Below are positions 17,096 to 27,092 of a stretch of DNA of 64,000 nt, in pieces. The stretch's first letter is position 1, and the number at the start of each line of letters is the position of its first letter. The notes beneath the pieces were generated by a model. It had not been told where the DNA came from. It ran no database searches and worked only from the letters and a program-made list of their open reading frames with translations. The position numbers and the translations under genes were made by a program. This stretch comes from Pelosinus sp. (GTDB taxonomy: Bacteria > Bacillota > Negativicutes > Propionisporales > Propionisporaceae): assembly GCA_021372375.1 (NCBI GenBank), contig JAJFUN010000062.1:62001-126000 (forward strand), written 5' to 3'.

Positions 17096-17419
17096 TTACA
17101 CAGGCAGTTTATACACCCCAAATAATTCTGGAAATAAAGTTCCCTTATTCAATGCTTCACAGGGGCTAAACGCTTTCGTATAACATTGCCACGGCACATA
17201 AGCATGCGCTAAGCGCATATTCTTATGCATAGGCATATGCATCATGTGCTCATGCATCATGTGACCGTGCATTCCCATATGCTCTTTATGCATATGCATC
17301 ATATCCATTTCTTCCGGCTCTTCGCACATATCCTTGTGCATTTCCCCCATTTCTTCTTCCGCCAGGCACATATCTTCATCTTTGGTATCTTCACACCAAT
17401 AAGAATGCTTTTTCTTCAA
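17096..17419 (-). CDS. cotJA: Spore coat associated protein CotJA with Met/His-rich extension
   Basis: The CotJA core is at the C-terminus: LAHAYVPWQCYTKAF, then SPCEALNKGTLFPELFGVY. Before it lies an unusual acidic region (residues 9-40) and then a segment (41-68) in which 20 of 28 residues are His or Met. Standard CotJA proteins are about 80 residues with no such block. Translation starts at a TTG with GGAGG 10 bases upstream. It is first in cotJABC. The extension looks like a metal (Cu or Mn) binding or buffering tract, which would suit a partner of a Mn-catalase-like protein; this is inference. Confidence 0.92.
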   Translation of the reverse strand: MKKKHSYWCEDTKDEDMCLAEEEMGEMHKDMCEEPEEMDMMHMHKEHMGMHGHMMHEHMMHMPMHKNMRLAHAYVPWQCYTKAFSPCEALNKGTLFPELFGVYKLPV

Positions 17420-17520
17420 CTGTGACCAGCCTCCTCTCTGTAATGTTTACTATATCTTATGTATACCCTTGGAAAAATGCCACCCTGAAATCTTATACTT
17501 TCTTGTACTCAAAAGAGAAA

Positions 17521-17548
17521 GCACGTCCGAGTTTTACCCCGGACGTGC
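17521..17548 (-). terminator. Terminator of the galKETR operon
   Basis: Nine-base arms (GCACGTCCG/CGGACGTGC) enclose a 10-base loop; TTTCTCTTTTG follows on the minus strand, 26 bases after the galR stop. Confidence 0.85.
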
Positions 17549-17573
17549 TTAGACATACTTATAATATTAATAT

Positions 17574-18572
<999 letters not shown>

Positions 18573-20057
18573 TCAAAGTGTGGCAACAAACCGTTTAAAA
18601 GCAGCCTGTCCTTTATCATTACGCTTAAATACGCCCGCATCTTCTAGCACCCTGAGAAACTTGGTGGCTGTTTCCGCACGTACAATTTTTTCTGCATTAG
18701 CCGGAGCTATCTGCCCGGCGTACCGCTCAGCCAGCTCCTTAGCCCAGGGTCGATGGTACTCAGCTAAAGCATTCGGCTCCCGACAGATATATTTTTCTAC
18801 TTCCTTAAGTTCAGTCAAGAGGCGCTTAGGCAGCACCGCCAGCCCCATAACCTCAATTAAACCAATATTTTCTTTCTTGATATGCTGTACATCCTGATGC
18901 GGATGGAAAATGCCCAGCGGCTGCTCAGCTGTCGTCCGGTTATTTCTAAGCACCAAATCCATTTCAAATAGATTGCCGCGCTTTCTGGCAATTGGCGTAA
19001 TCGTATTATGCGGCGTTTCCCCGCTGTACGCTAAAATATCTACTGCCGGATCGCTATAGGCGCGCCATTTGCTTAAGATATGCTCAGATGCTGAAATTAA
19101 GCTTTCCTGATCACTGCTGCTAAGACGAATGACCGACATAGGCCACTTTACCAGCGCACATTCTACTAACGGAAACTTGGCTAGTGTAAAGAAAGATTCT
19201 TTTGGCGCCTTCGCCATAGCAAACTCATAGCGGCCGCCCTGATAATGATCATGCGATAAAATAGACCCGCCCACAATGGGTAAATCTGCATTCGAACCGG
19301 CAAAATAATGCGGCAGAAATTCTACAAACTTGAGCAGCCTGGCAAAGGACATGCGGTCAATTTTCATATCACGGTGCTTGCCGGAAAGTACTATACAATG
19401 CTCATTATAATAAACATAAGGTGAATACTGCAAATACCAGGCCTCGCCCAGAAGATCAAGACGCACCAGGCGGTGATTAGAACGAGCCGGATGCCCGATA
19501 CACCCAGCGTATCCTTCATTTTCAATGCAGAGCAGACACTTTGGGTACTCGGTGCTTTGCACCGTTTTAGCCTTGGCAATATCTTGCGGATTTTTTTCCG
19601 GTTTGGATAAATTAATGGTAATATCTAGTTCACCATACTCAGTTGCGGCTTTATAATTAATATTTTTAGCAATGCGCTCAGTTTGAATATAATTGCTGTT
19701 TTGGCTGAGTGCATAAAACCAAGCTGTCGCCTCTCTGGGATTTTCCTGATATTTTTCGTAAAATTTATGGTTGATCCCTGAAGGCTTTGGCATAAAAACA
19801 TCCATAATCTTGGCGGCTAAAATTTCTTTTTCATCAAAAATTTCTTCAATTATCTTTTCCCGGCAGGCATACAGTACTAGCTGATCTAACAGCTGAGGGA
19901 TGGTATCATGGCTACCGCCCGCCGGACCTCCCGCGAAATCACTAAGATTTAATAAATGCAGTATTTGATTGCGCACATATACTTCATCTTGGCCTTCAAT
20001 TAGCTCAAGTGAAATAGCTTGATTGATTAATTCTTGAATAACCTCATATATATTCAT
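18573..20057 (-). CDS. galT: UDP-glucose--hexose-1-phosphate uridylyltransferase (class II GalT)
   Basis: This is the Leloir enzyme exchanging UMP between UDP-glucose and galactose-1-phosphate. At about 494 residues, with IEVIQ-like helical N-terminus, NEHCIVLSGKHRDMKIDRMSF, SILSHDHYQGG (active-site histidines) and EVMGLAVLPKRLL, it is the Firmicutes-type class II GalT rather than the shorter E. coli form. The start is ATG 20057: AAGGGG lies 7 bases upstream, whereas an ATG at 20075 would put that site inside the coding sequence. The gap to galE is 30 bases. Confidence 0.95.
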   Translation of the reverse strand: MNIYEVIQELINQAISLELIEGQDEVYVRNQILHLLNLSDFAGGPAGGSHDTIPQLLDQLVLYACREKIIEEIFDEKEILAAKIMDVFMPKPSGINHKFYEKYQENPREATAWFYALSQNSNYIQTERIAKNINYKAATEYGELDITINLSKPEKNPQDIAKAKTVQSTEYPKCLLCIENEGYAGCIGHPARSNHRLVRLDLLGEAWYLQYSPYVYYNEHCIVLSGKHRDMKIDRMSFARLLKFVEFLPHYFAGSNADLPIVGGSILSHDHYQGGRYEFAMAKAPKESFFTLAKFPLVECALVKWPMSVIRLSSSDQESLISASEHILSKWRAYSDPAVDILAYSGETPHNTITPIARKRGNLFEMDLVLRNNRTTAEQPLGIFHPHQDVQHIKKENIGLIEVMGLAVLPKRLLTELKEVEKYICREPNALAEYHRPWAKELAERYAGQIAPANAEKIVRAETATKFLRVLEDAGVFKRNDKGQAAFKRFVATL

Positions 20058-20087
20058 ATTTATTCCCCTTTGCATATCAGCTTATTT

Positions 20088-21077
20088 TTACTCGCCAAAA
20101 CCATTGGGGTGTCCTTGATGCCAGTTCCAGGCATCAGCAATAATTTCTTTTATATCAGTGCGCTTTGGTTGCCAGCCCAAAATTCTCTTGGCCTTAGCAG
20201 ATGACGCAATCAGTTTACTGGGGTCTCCAGCCCGGCGCTGACCAATTTTCGCCGGTATTGCATGCTTGGTAACAGCGCGTGCTGCCTCTACTATTTCTTT
20301 CACTGAAAATCCCTGACTGCTGCCTAAATTAAAGACATTACTGGTATTTTGCTGTTTGAGATATTCCATCGCCAAAATATGCGCATTAATTAAATCTTCG
20401 ACATGGATATAATCCCGCACGCAGGTCCCATCCTCGGTATCATAATCTTCGCCGTAAATAGAAATGTATTCTCTTTTACCCAAAGCTACCTGCAAAACAA
20501 TCGGAATTAAATGAGTTTCCGGCGCGTGATCTTCACCGATTTCCCCGGTACTTCTGGCTCCGGCCACATTAAAGTAGCGCAGTGCTACATATTTCATACC
20601 ATAAGCGGCATCGCACCATTTCATGATTTTCTCCATCGTCAGCTTGGTCTCACCGTAGGTGTTGGTAGGCATTGTCGGCATTTCTTCGGTAATCGGCACA
20701 ACTTCTGGTTCGCCATAGGTGGCTGCAGTGGAAGAAAATACAATATTCTTAACACCGTTTTCCTGCATAACTTCCAGCAAAATTTGCATACCATATACAT
20801 TGTTATTAAAATATTTGAGCGGCTGCGTCATAGATTCACCGACAAGCGAATTGGCGGCAAAATGAATAACCGCATCAATGTTTTCCTTGACAAAAACGCC
20901 TTGCAAAAAGGCTTTGTCACGAATATCTCCCTCATAAAAAGCAGCCTTAGCATGCACCGCCGCTTTATGCCCTGTTTGCAAATTATCTACTATTACCACC
21001 GAAAAACCGCGATCAATTAACTGATATACAGCGTGTGAGCCAATATAGCCGGCTCCGCCTAACACTAAAACACTCAT
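20088..21077 (-). CDS. galE: UDP-glucose 4-epimerase
   Basis: The protein has 329 residues, an extended SDR. The NAD loop [15 protein letters not shown] begins the protein, with the catalytic S/T ([11 protein letters not shown]) and YxxxK ([11 protein letters not shown]). The substrate-side motif LRYFNVAGA and the terminal [21 protein letters not shown] are typical of GalE. It interconverts UDP-galactose and UDP-glucose in the Leloir pathway. Its ATG overlaps the galK stop by 4 bases, showing translational coupling. Confidence 0.97.
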   Translation of the reverse strand: MSVLVLGGAGYIGSHAVYQLIDRGFSVVIVDNLQTGHKAAVHAKAAFYEGDIRDKAFLQGVFVKENIDAVIHFAANSLVGESMTQPLKYFNNNVYGMQILLEVMQENGVKNIVFSSTAATYGEPEVVPITEEMPTMPTNTYGETKLTMEKIMKWCDAAYGMKYVALRYFNVAGARSTGEIGEDHAPETHLIPIVLQVALGKREYISIYGEDYDTEDGTCVRDYIHVEDLINAHILAMEYLKQQNTSNVFNLGSSQGFSVKEIVEAARAVTKHAIPAKIGQRRAGDPSKLIASSAKAKRILGWQPKRTDIKEIIADAWNWHQGHPNGFGE

Positions 21078-22258
21078 AAATTAGCCTCCTTAGTAATTTC
21101 TCTGGCGCCCTCGCCAATACTAGCCAGATAAAAAGTTGCCTCATAGCCGATTTTTTCTTTATACGCCTTGCCTACCGCCAAAATAAAACTATCGGTTTGA
21201 TCCTTTTCTACAATAGCAATCGCGCAGCCGCCAAAACCAGCCCCTGTCATTCGGGCGCCAAGCACGCCGCTTTGCTGCCACGAGGCTTCCGCCAAGGTGT
21301 CAAGTTCAATACCGGTAACTTCATAATCATCCCTCAGCGAAATATGCGACTGGTTGATTAGCTCGCCAAACTCTTGTAGCTTGTCTTGCTGCAAAGCCTT
21401 TAACGCCTTCAGCGTCCTCGCATTTTCCGTTACTGCATGACGGGCTCGTTTAATTAATATGCTGTCGCCGATAAGCGCCTGATGCTGTAAAAAAGTCTGT
21501 TCATCAAGTTCGCCCAGCGATTTGATTTTAAGCATGGTCTGCAGTTTTTTGAGTGCTGCCTCACACTCGCTGCGGCGCTCATTATATTTAGAATCAGCCA
21601 GCTCGCGTCGCTTGTTGGTATTCATGATTACAATATTATAGTTATCAATGGTGATTGGCGCATACGAATATTTAAGCGTGTCGCAGTCCAGCAAAATACC
21701 ATGTCCTGCCTTCCCCATACCAATGGCAAACTGATCCATTATGCCGCTGTTTACACCAATAAAATTATTTTCCACCTGCTTGCCCAGCTTGACAAGTTCA
21801 AGCTGCTCAATAGGCAGCTTAAATATCCCTTTGAGAAGCACGCCTGTCACCAGCTCAATTGAAGCGGAGGAAGATAGGCCTGCCCCATTGGGAATTTCTC
21901 CATAATACAAAATATCCATACCACTGCTCACATCATAACCGGCAGCGCGTAAATAAGCAATCATGCCTTTCGGATAGTTAGCCCAGTCATGTTCTTTTTG
22001 GTATGTTAAGCTGTCTAACGAAAAAGTAATGCAGCCCGTATCCGGAAAGTTTAGCGAATAAAGCCGCACCTCACGCGTGCTTGTTTTTCTTGCTAGGGCG
22101 TATGTACCAAAGGTTAACGCACAGGGAAATACGTGACCGCCATTATAATCGGTATGCTCACCAATCAGATTTATACGGCCTGGTGCAAAAAATACATGCT
22201 CAGCCTTCTGGCCAAATTGCGCCAAAAAAGCTGCCTGACACTGCTCTAAACAATTCAT
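21074..22258 (-). CDS. galK: Galactokinase
   Basis: This GHMP kinase of 394 residues phosphorylates galactose at C1. The galactokinase signature is [20 protein letters not shown] near residue 25. The ATP loop is [15 protein letters not shown], and the C-terminal motif is [16 protein letters not shown]. The start is ATG 22258, 6 bases after AGGGGG; an in-frame ATG at 22282 would overlap that site. It is the first gene of galKETR, with a near-consensus promoter about 55 bases upstream. Confidence 0.97.
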   Translation of the reverse strand: MNCLEQCQAAFLAQFGQKAEHVFFAPGRINLIGEHTDYNGGHVFPCALTFGTYALARKTSTREVRLYSLNFPDTGCITFSLDSLTYQKEHDWANYPKGMIAYLRAAGYDVSSGMDILYYGEIPNGAGLSSSASIELVTGVLLKGIFKLPIEQLELVKLGKQVENNFIGVNSGIMDQFAIGMGKAGHGILLDCDTLKYSYAPITIDNYNIVIMNTNKRRELADSKYNERRSECEAALKKLQTMLKIKSLGELDEQTFLQHQALIGDSILIKRARHAVTENARTLKALKALQQDKLQEFGELINQSHISLRDDYEVTGIELDTLAEASWQQSGVLGARMTGAGFGGCAIAIVEKDQTDSFILAVGKAYKEKIGYEATFYLASIGEGAREITKEANL

Positions 22259-22309
22259 AATACGCCCCCTACATGTAACCATTTAATACCCATTAGGTTC
22301 TATACTTAT

Positions 22310-22338
22310 AAAGTACATTTTTAGTTAAAGAATGTCAA
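22310..22338 (-). promoter_or_regulatory. Sigma-A promoter of the gal operon
   Basis: On the minus strand TTGACA (22338-22333), a 17-base spacer and TACTTT (22315-22310) lie about 55 bases before the galK start. An AAAACGTTGAC string overlapping the -35 could be a LacI-family half operator; the dyad is not clear. Confidence 0.65.
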
Positions 22339-22380
22339 CGTTTTTAGTAAATTTTTTATTGGCAAGCAGCCCCTTGCCTT

Positions 22381-22488
22381 AATTCCCCTCTAGAGAGGGG
22401 TGCCCGTTAGGGCGGGGTGTGTTGCTTTCGCTTTGCCGCTGAAGAACACACCCCGTCACTTCGCGCCACCCCTCTCTAGAGGGGAATT
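22381..22488. repeat. 108-bp inverted-repeat element with CCCCTCTAGAGAGGGG ends
   Basis: Perfect 22-base terminal inverted repeats (22381-22402 and 22467-22488) flank an inner stem containing GCGGGGTGTGTT / AACACACCCCGT. There is no reading frame inside. The terminal motif recurs at 58791-58810. The form is MITE- or REP-like. It sits between the gal promoter and the pspC terminator. Confidence 0.85.
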
Positions 22489-22511
22489 TTTAAATATCTT
22501 TTATGGACAAA

Positions 22512-22546
22512 AAACTGCTTGTTTGCCAAAAGCAATCAAGCAGTTT
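22512..22546 (-). terminator. Terminator downstream of the PspC-domain gene
   Basis: AAACTGCTTG pairs with CAAGCAGTTT around a 15-base loop, followed on the minus strand by TTTTTTGTCC. Confidence 0.85.
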
Positions 22547-22580
22547 AAATAAATTTTCCAACTTATATTTTTAGTAAAAA

Positions 22581-22877
22581 CTAACTTACCGGTAAAATCA
22601 AAAAGGCTAAAACGTATAAAGCAATACCAAATCCTTTATAACAGGCAGCAATCACAAAAATCAACCTTAGCAAACTAACGTCGATGCCTGTGTAATTACT
22701 CACCCCGGCACACACGCCCAAAATCATGCTGTGTACCTGATCAAGCGCCATATGACGCCCCATCGCAGTCATATCTGGTGCGCCGCCTTGCACAAATTGC
22801 CAAATCGTAAAACCACTGACAACATATGCTGCCATCCGAATAAGCCACACCACATTCTCCGCCCCCAACAATAACAT
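22581..22877 (-). CDS. PspC domain protein
   Basis: The protein has up to 98 residues. The second half is a PspC domain: ILGVCAGVSNYTGIDVSLLRLIF followed by a membrane helix ending YVLAFLILP. In this family it is a small inner-membrane protein linked to envelope stress. The first half holds another hydrophobic segment (WLIRMAAYVVSGFTIWQF). The start is uncertain: GGGGGCGGAG lies within the first codons, so a GTG at about 22850 may be the true start. It is near ftsW on the same strand. No other psp gene is visible. Confidence 0.8.
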   Translation of the reverse strand: MLLLGAENVVWLIRMAAYVVSGFTIWQFVQGGAPDMTAMGRHMALDQVHSMILGVCAGVSNYTGIDVSLLRLIFVIAACYKGFGIALYVLAFLILPVS

Positions 22878-22919
22878 TTGGTAACATTATTGCCGGAAAC
22901 ATGAAGTTTTAAACCTGCG

Positions 22920-24101
22920 TTAGACGTGCTGCTCGGAGCGCTTATTAATTAACTTTAGCTTTGCTGCTTTCTCAGCGATTGGCTCTCTTTCTTGCTGCGT
23001 CTCCACGGTATTTCCCCGTCTGCCAATACTAATCAATATACCGACAGCTGCCATATTCACAATCAGCGACGTACCGCCGAAACTGATAAACGGCAGCGGC
23101 ACGCCGATTACTGGCAGCATCCCGGTAACCATGCTGATGTTGATTACCCCTTGTCCCACAATCATTAAAGTAAGACCTATAGCCAGCATCTTACCAAATC
23201 CATCCGTAGCCATTCTGGCAATTTTTCCGCCATATAAGGCAAAAGCCCCAAATAGTACTAATACCAGTAATGCCCCAATAAAACCCATCTCCTGACAAAG
23301 TACCGCAAAAGCAAAATCGGTATGGGCCTCCGGCAAATAATAAAATTTACTGGCCCCCATCCCAAGACCTGTACCGGTAATACCGCCAGAACCAATGGCG
23401 AGGAGTGACTGGACGGTCTGATAGCCAATACCCTGTTGAAAGGCCCAGGGATTGAGCCAAGCTGCAATCCGCTCAGCCCGATAGGAGGCCGCGTAAGTGA
23501 AATACACCAGTCCCCCAACCACCAGCGCATACAAAGAAAGACGCTGCTGCTGCGGTACCCCGGCAATAACGTACATGATCAGGCACAAACCCACTACCAG
23601 CACCGCTGTTCCCATATCAGGCTGTTTCATAATAAGCCCGCCCATAATTCCCACAAAAATGAGGGGACTTGATAGCAAGGTAACCCGCCACTGCTTTTCT
23701 ACACGCGGCCCTAAATAGCTTGCCGCGATTATTACCGATGCCAGCTTGGCCACTTCAGATGGTTGAAACTGAAAGCCTATATTCACCCATCGTCTAGCGC
23801 CGTTTATCGTAATCCCCATAACAGAAACGGCAATCAGGAAACCAATTGTTGCCAAAATTAGTAGGAATATCAGCTGCTTTAATCGTCGATAATCCATAAT
23901 TGCGGTAAGCAAGAGACAAACAAAACCTATGCCAAACGCGGCAAAGTGCTTTTTTACAAAATAATAACTGTCATGAAACTCCTGCCCCGCACTAACAAAA
24001 CTGGCACTAAATACATTAACCGCGCCAATAATTAATAGAATAAAAGTAATATATAATATCGCTTCGGCCGGACTCCGCCAAAATTTGAACTTATTAGGCA
24101 T
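22920..24101 (-). CDS. SEDS family peptidoglycan polymerase (FtsW/SpoVE type)
   Basis: The protein has 393 residues with about ten membrane helices. SEDS signatures are visible: GARRWVNIGFQFQPSEVAKLASVI, the segment KQPDMGTAVLV, QEMGFIGALLVL, and GVPLPFISFGGTSLIVNMAAVG near the end. These proteins polymerise glycan strands with a partner class B PBP. The family includes FtsW (division), SpoVE (cortex) and RodA. The QPSEVAK and GVPLPFISFGGTSL wording fits FtsW/SpoVE better than RodA. The gene is outside a dcw cluster, so a sporulation role is possible. TGGAGG lies 7 bases before the ATG. Confidence 0.9.
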   Translation of the reverse strand: MPNKFKFWRSPAEAILYITFILLIIGAVNVFSASFVSAGQEFHDSYYFVKKHFAAFGIGFVCLLLTAIMDYRRLKQLIFLLILATIGFLIAVSVMGITINGARRWVNIGFQFQPSEVAKLASVIIAASYLGPRVEKQWRVTLLSSPLIFVGIMGGLIMKQPDMGTAVLVVGLCLIMYVIAGVPQQQRLSLYALVVGGLVYFTYAASYRAERIAAWLNPWAFQQGIGYQTVQSLLAIGSGGITGTGLGMGASKFYYLPEAHTDFAFAVLCQEMGFIGALLVLVLFGAFALYGGKIARMATDGFGKMLAIGLTLMIVGQGVINISMVTGMLPVIGVPLPFISFGGTSLIVNMAAVGILISIGRRGNTVETQQEREPIAEKAAKLKLINKRSEQHV

Positions 24102-24252
24102 TTGAAAGCCTCCATTGTTTATTAAACTCTTTTTATTATAACAAAAATTTTACGCTGCCCCAATAACCAAATTACAAGTTACTGAATATTATATCATACC
24201 GCATGGTATGAGTTCCCCAAAATTTAGATTATTGTAAAAAGAGGTGACTTGT

Positions 24253-25212
24253 ATGGAAGACCTTAAGTTTAGCCTTTTGGCAATTGACGCTTTACATAAA
24301 ACCATATTTTGCGCCGATGGTACCAAAGGTGAAATACTTTGGGAGGTTAATTATCCAGCTAATCATACCATTACTGAATTAACCGTAGATACTGCTGCCT
24401 GCAAGGCTTACTTACCGGCGGTAGACACAGCTGGCCGCGGCGCGCTGTTCACCATTGATTTAACTGCCAAGACCCTTACCGAACTGCCGCTTGTACTGCC
24501 TCACCCCCTGCAGTTTGCCCTGCTGCCGGAAAAACAGGCAGCGTACCTGGTCGATGCCCAAAACACCCTGCATGCCATTAATCTTGCCGACACATCAATA
24601 ACGGCCTGGGGACGGCCCGAGGGAGAAGACATCGCTTGTGTCGGATTGGAGGCCGACAGCCAGGGGCTCTACACAGCATGGGAACAAGGAGAAAACGGCA
24701 TGATAGCCGCCTTTGATCTAGCGGGTAATTTACAGTATCAGCATGAACTGACCGGAATTCCCACAAATATTATTTTGGCCGGCGATAGGCAAATTTTAGT
24801 TCCCTTTACTACTACTAACTATACTAAAGAAGGCATTATCATTATCAAACAAAATGAAAAAAATGATACGACTGCTGTCATTACTACCAAATGCTGCTTA
24901 TGTACCAATTCAGCCAGCCCCTATGCCATTTACCCTTCGCATGCTGCCATTTCCCCTGATGGGCATACCGCCTATATTGTCAATGAAGAAAGCGCTTCCC
25001 TTACAATTTTGGACCTAACTACCGCCAAAATTACCGGTCATATCCAGGTTGGACGTTCAATTTCCTACTTGCACATACTGCCTGGCGGCAAATTTGGCCT
25101 GGCATCAAGCCACATGTTTGCTGACTTATGCCTAATTGACCTGATTAATGGTAAATTATTATCAACTACCAATACCTCCCGGGAAATTCTTGGTTATATT
25201 GCCATACTGTAA
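24253..25212 (+). CDS. YncE/WD40-like beta-propeller protein of unknown function
   Basis: The protein has about 319 residues without signal peptide. Repeating blades end in patterns such as GRGALFTIDLTAKTLTELPL, NTLHAINLADTSITAW, TAYIVNEESASLTILDLTTAKITGHIQVGRSI and FADLCLIDLINGKLLSTT, that is, YVTN-type propeller repeats of about 40 residues. The start is ATG 24253 with GAGGTGA 5 bases upstream. It is cytoplasmic by absence of an export signal. It is isolated on the plus strand between ftsW-type and DUF2935 genes. No ligand or enzymatic residues can be assigned. Confidence 0.75.
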   Translation: MEDLKFSLLAIDALHKTIFCADGTKGEILWEVNYPANHTITELTVDTAACKAYLPAVDTAGRGALFTIDLTAKTLTELPLVLPHPLQFALLPEKQAAYLVDAQNTLHAINLADTSITAWGRPEGEDIACVGLEADSQGLYTAWEQGENGMIAAFDLAGNLQYQHELTGIPTNIILAGDRQILVPFTTTNYTKEGIIIIKQNEKNDTTAVITTKCCLCTNSASPYAIYPSHAAISPDGHTAYIVNEESASLTILDLTTAKITGHIQVGRSISYLHILPGGKFGLASSHMFADLCLIDLINGKLLSTTNTSREILGYIAIL

Positions 25213-25244
25213 TTAAAGCTGCCGCCTCAATATTCCTAAAAATA

Positions 25245-25283
25245 GGCTATTGCATAAACCGATGTAAAGCGGTCTGCAATAGC
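25245..25283. terminator. Bidirectional terminator between convergent genes
   Basis: GGCTATTGCA (25245-25254) pairs with TGCAATAGCC (25274-25283), with an inner ACCG/CGGT pairing; CATTTTTAC follows on plus. Confidence 0.8.
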
Positions 25284-25297
25284 CCATTTTTACATTA

Positions 25298-26419
25298 TTA
25301 TTTTTTTCCCAGTGGGCGCGGCCATTTGGTATCCCATTTACTTTTAGGCTTGCTTGCTGCTTTCTTGGTTGTTTCTGGCTGCAAGAAGCTTTTAGGTGCT
25401 GTCATAACTGGCGGTTCAGATTTAACAGCCGGCTTGACAAACTCACTCATCGTCTGGCTCTTGGCCTCTGAGGCCAAAGAAAACTCTTCATCCTCTACCA
25501 TACTCTGATCCCCAATGACAGAAAGCTCCTCCTCATTGCAAGCAGGCTCTTCTTCAAATACACTTTGCTCTTCTTCTTCCCTTTCATACTCCACATATTC
25601 CGGTATGGGCTCTGACATGTTCTTCATAATGCCTTTTTCCATCATAGCCAGAATCAGCAGAAAATGATCGGCTTCCCTAAGGACATGAGCCGCTAATTCC
25701 TCAGGAATTAGCCCAACCAGCTTGCACTCAGCTATCATTTCGCGTGAGGCTTTTTTAAAGTCCCTGAGGCGCATAACCGCAGACCGCATATCCTTAATAA
25801 AACGCTTAAATACAGGAAACTGCCCGCTGCACTGCAGCATACTGGCAAAATCATTACCTTGTAAATATAGTGTGTCAAATTCCTCTGAAAACTCATTGGC
25901 AGCGCCAATAAGATTGTATTCTGATGGATCCATGAGATGGGCCATAAATTTAGCGTGATCGGCCATAATGCGCAGCCAAAAGATAGCTTCCTGCGCCTTG
26001 GCGGCATCACTAATTGCCACCTTGCCATCGCGCATTTTATCTAAAAGCCTAAGTACATATTCTGCCTCGCGCGCCATATGATCGAGCAGCAGCGGAAAAT
26101 TACACCCATGCAGTTTACCGCAAAGCATGAGCTCTATAAGCTGCCGCTTGAACCGGCAAAAATCCTTCACGGTATTATAGGCATCAGCTACTAAAGCACT
26201 ATACTTCTTTTCGCCTGAACACTGTTCAGCCCGCTCACGCAACTGGCAAAATTCCTTATTAAAGGATTCTGCTTCATTCTTTAAATCAGTACGCTCACAG
26301 GGCAAGCCTTGTTTTATAAACATAGCATGTTCCTGCATAATCCCTAACCAGAACCGTATTTCCTCCATATTCAGCGGCTCTATCGGCTGGGGAACGCCAT
26401 AAACTATTTGACGCGGCAC
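25298..26419 (-). CDS. DUF2935 protein with acidic C-terminal tail
   Basis: Two DUF2935 repeats are visible, each beginning with a line like IRFWLGIMQEHAMFIKQGL / AIFWLRIMADHAKFMAHLM and ending LLDHMAREAEYVLRLLDKM / LAAHVLREADHFLLILAMM. The spaced His and Glu residues in four-helix bundles resemble hemerythrin or ferritin-like metal sites. Residues from about 290 on are acidic and disordered, ending in a basic WDTKWPRPLGKK. The family is common in spore formers, with no established function. The start is uncertain; GTG 26419 behind AGGGGAG fits best, and a longer frame exists upstream. Confidence 0.8.
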   Translation of the reverse strand: MPRQIVYGVPQPIEPLNMEEIRFWLGIMQEHAMFIKQGLPCERTDLKNEAESFNKEFCQLRERAEQCSGEKKYSALVADAYNTVKDFCRFKRQLIELMLCGKLHGCNFPLLLDHMAREAEYVLRLLDKMRDGKVAISDAAKAQEAIFWLRIMADHAKFMAHLMDPSEYNLIGAANEFSEEFDTLYLQGNDFASMLQCSGQFPVFKRFIKDMRSAVMRLRDFKKASREMIAECKLVGLIPEELAAHVLREADHFLLILAMMEKGIMKNMSEPIPEYVEYEREEEEQSVFEEEPACNEEELSVIGDQSMVEDEEFSLASEAKSQTMSEFVKPAVKSEPPVMTAPKSFLQPETTKKAASKPKSKWDTKWPRPLGKK

Positions 26420-26590
26420 TTTAACACTCTCCCCTCTACATACCACCTTTATCATTACAATATATGCGGAGTATATAGAGTGTGTGCCAGACAACCTTGC
26501 CTGCTGAACTTTTTTTGTTTTTTATTTTATAATAATCATGCAAGATATAAAAATTCATATTATACTATAATAAAAGGAGGAGTAAAATTA

Positions 26591-27013
26591 ATGAAAAATA
26601 TACTAAAAAAGTCTATCGTTTATGTAGTATTAGCCTGCTTTTTCCAGCTTGTCTTAGGCACTGCTATTGCATCAGCCTCACCAGGCGATGATCGACATTA
26701 TCGGCATGAGCAGCAACAAAGAGATCGTATGGAAAGAGAACGCCATGAGCAGCATGAGAGAGACCGCATTGAACAGGAACGGCATGAACAACGCGAACGA
26801 GAACGCATAGAAAGAGAGCGGCATGAACGGCGTGAGCATGAACGTCATGTGCGTGAAGAACGCGAAAATCGCCGGCACGAGGAAGAAATGAGGCGGCATG
26901 AACGTGAAAGTGAACGCGAATGGCATGAACGGCAAGAACGCGAAAGAGAACGCCATGAACGTGAAAACCGAAGAATTGCCCACGACATTCTAAATCTAAT
27001 TCTTGATAACTAA
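26591..27013 (+). CDS. Secreted Arg/Glu/His-rich low-complexity protein
   Basis: The protein has 140 residues. A signal peptide (MKNILKKSIVYVVLACFF ... ASA) is followed from residue 33 to 128 by almost nothing but Arg, Glu and His in a heptad-like rhythm (RERHEQ, ERDRIE, ERERHE), and it ends in a short hydrophobic tail (IAHDILNLILDN). AGGAGGAG precedes the ATG. The mix of i to i+4 Glu-Arg pairs predicts a long single alpha helix, and about one His in each repeat suggests metal or pH sensitivity. I recognise no family. It is convergent with trmB, with a shared terminator. Confidence 0.8.
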   Translation: MKNILKKSIVYVVLACFFQLVLGTAIASASPGDDRHYRHEQQQRDRMERERHEQHERDRIEQERHEQRERERIERERHERREHERHVREERENRRHEEEMRRHERESEREWHERQERERERHERENRRIAHDILNLILDN

Positions 27014-27037
27014 ATTATACCTTCTTATACTCTAAAA

Positions 27038-27085
27038 AATGGGGCTGTCGCATTAGTATTATTGCTAATGCGAACAGCCCCATTT
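27038..27085. terminator. Bidirectional terminator
   Basis: AAATGGGGCTGT-CGCATTAG pairs with CTAATGCG-AACAGCCCCATTT over about 20 bases; T-runs lie on both sides. It serves the Arg/Glu/His-rich gene and trmB. Confidence 0.85.
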
Positions 27086-27092
27086 TTATAAA

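Noticed and set aside
17225-17425. Plus-strand His/Met-rich reading frame opposite cotJA
   Set aside because: It is the reverse of the CAT/ATG-rich cotJA extension; CotJA itself has neighbours and motifs supporting it.
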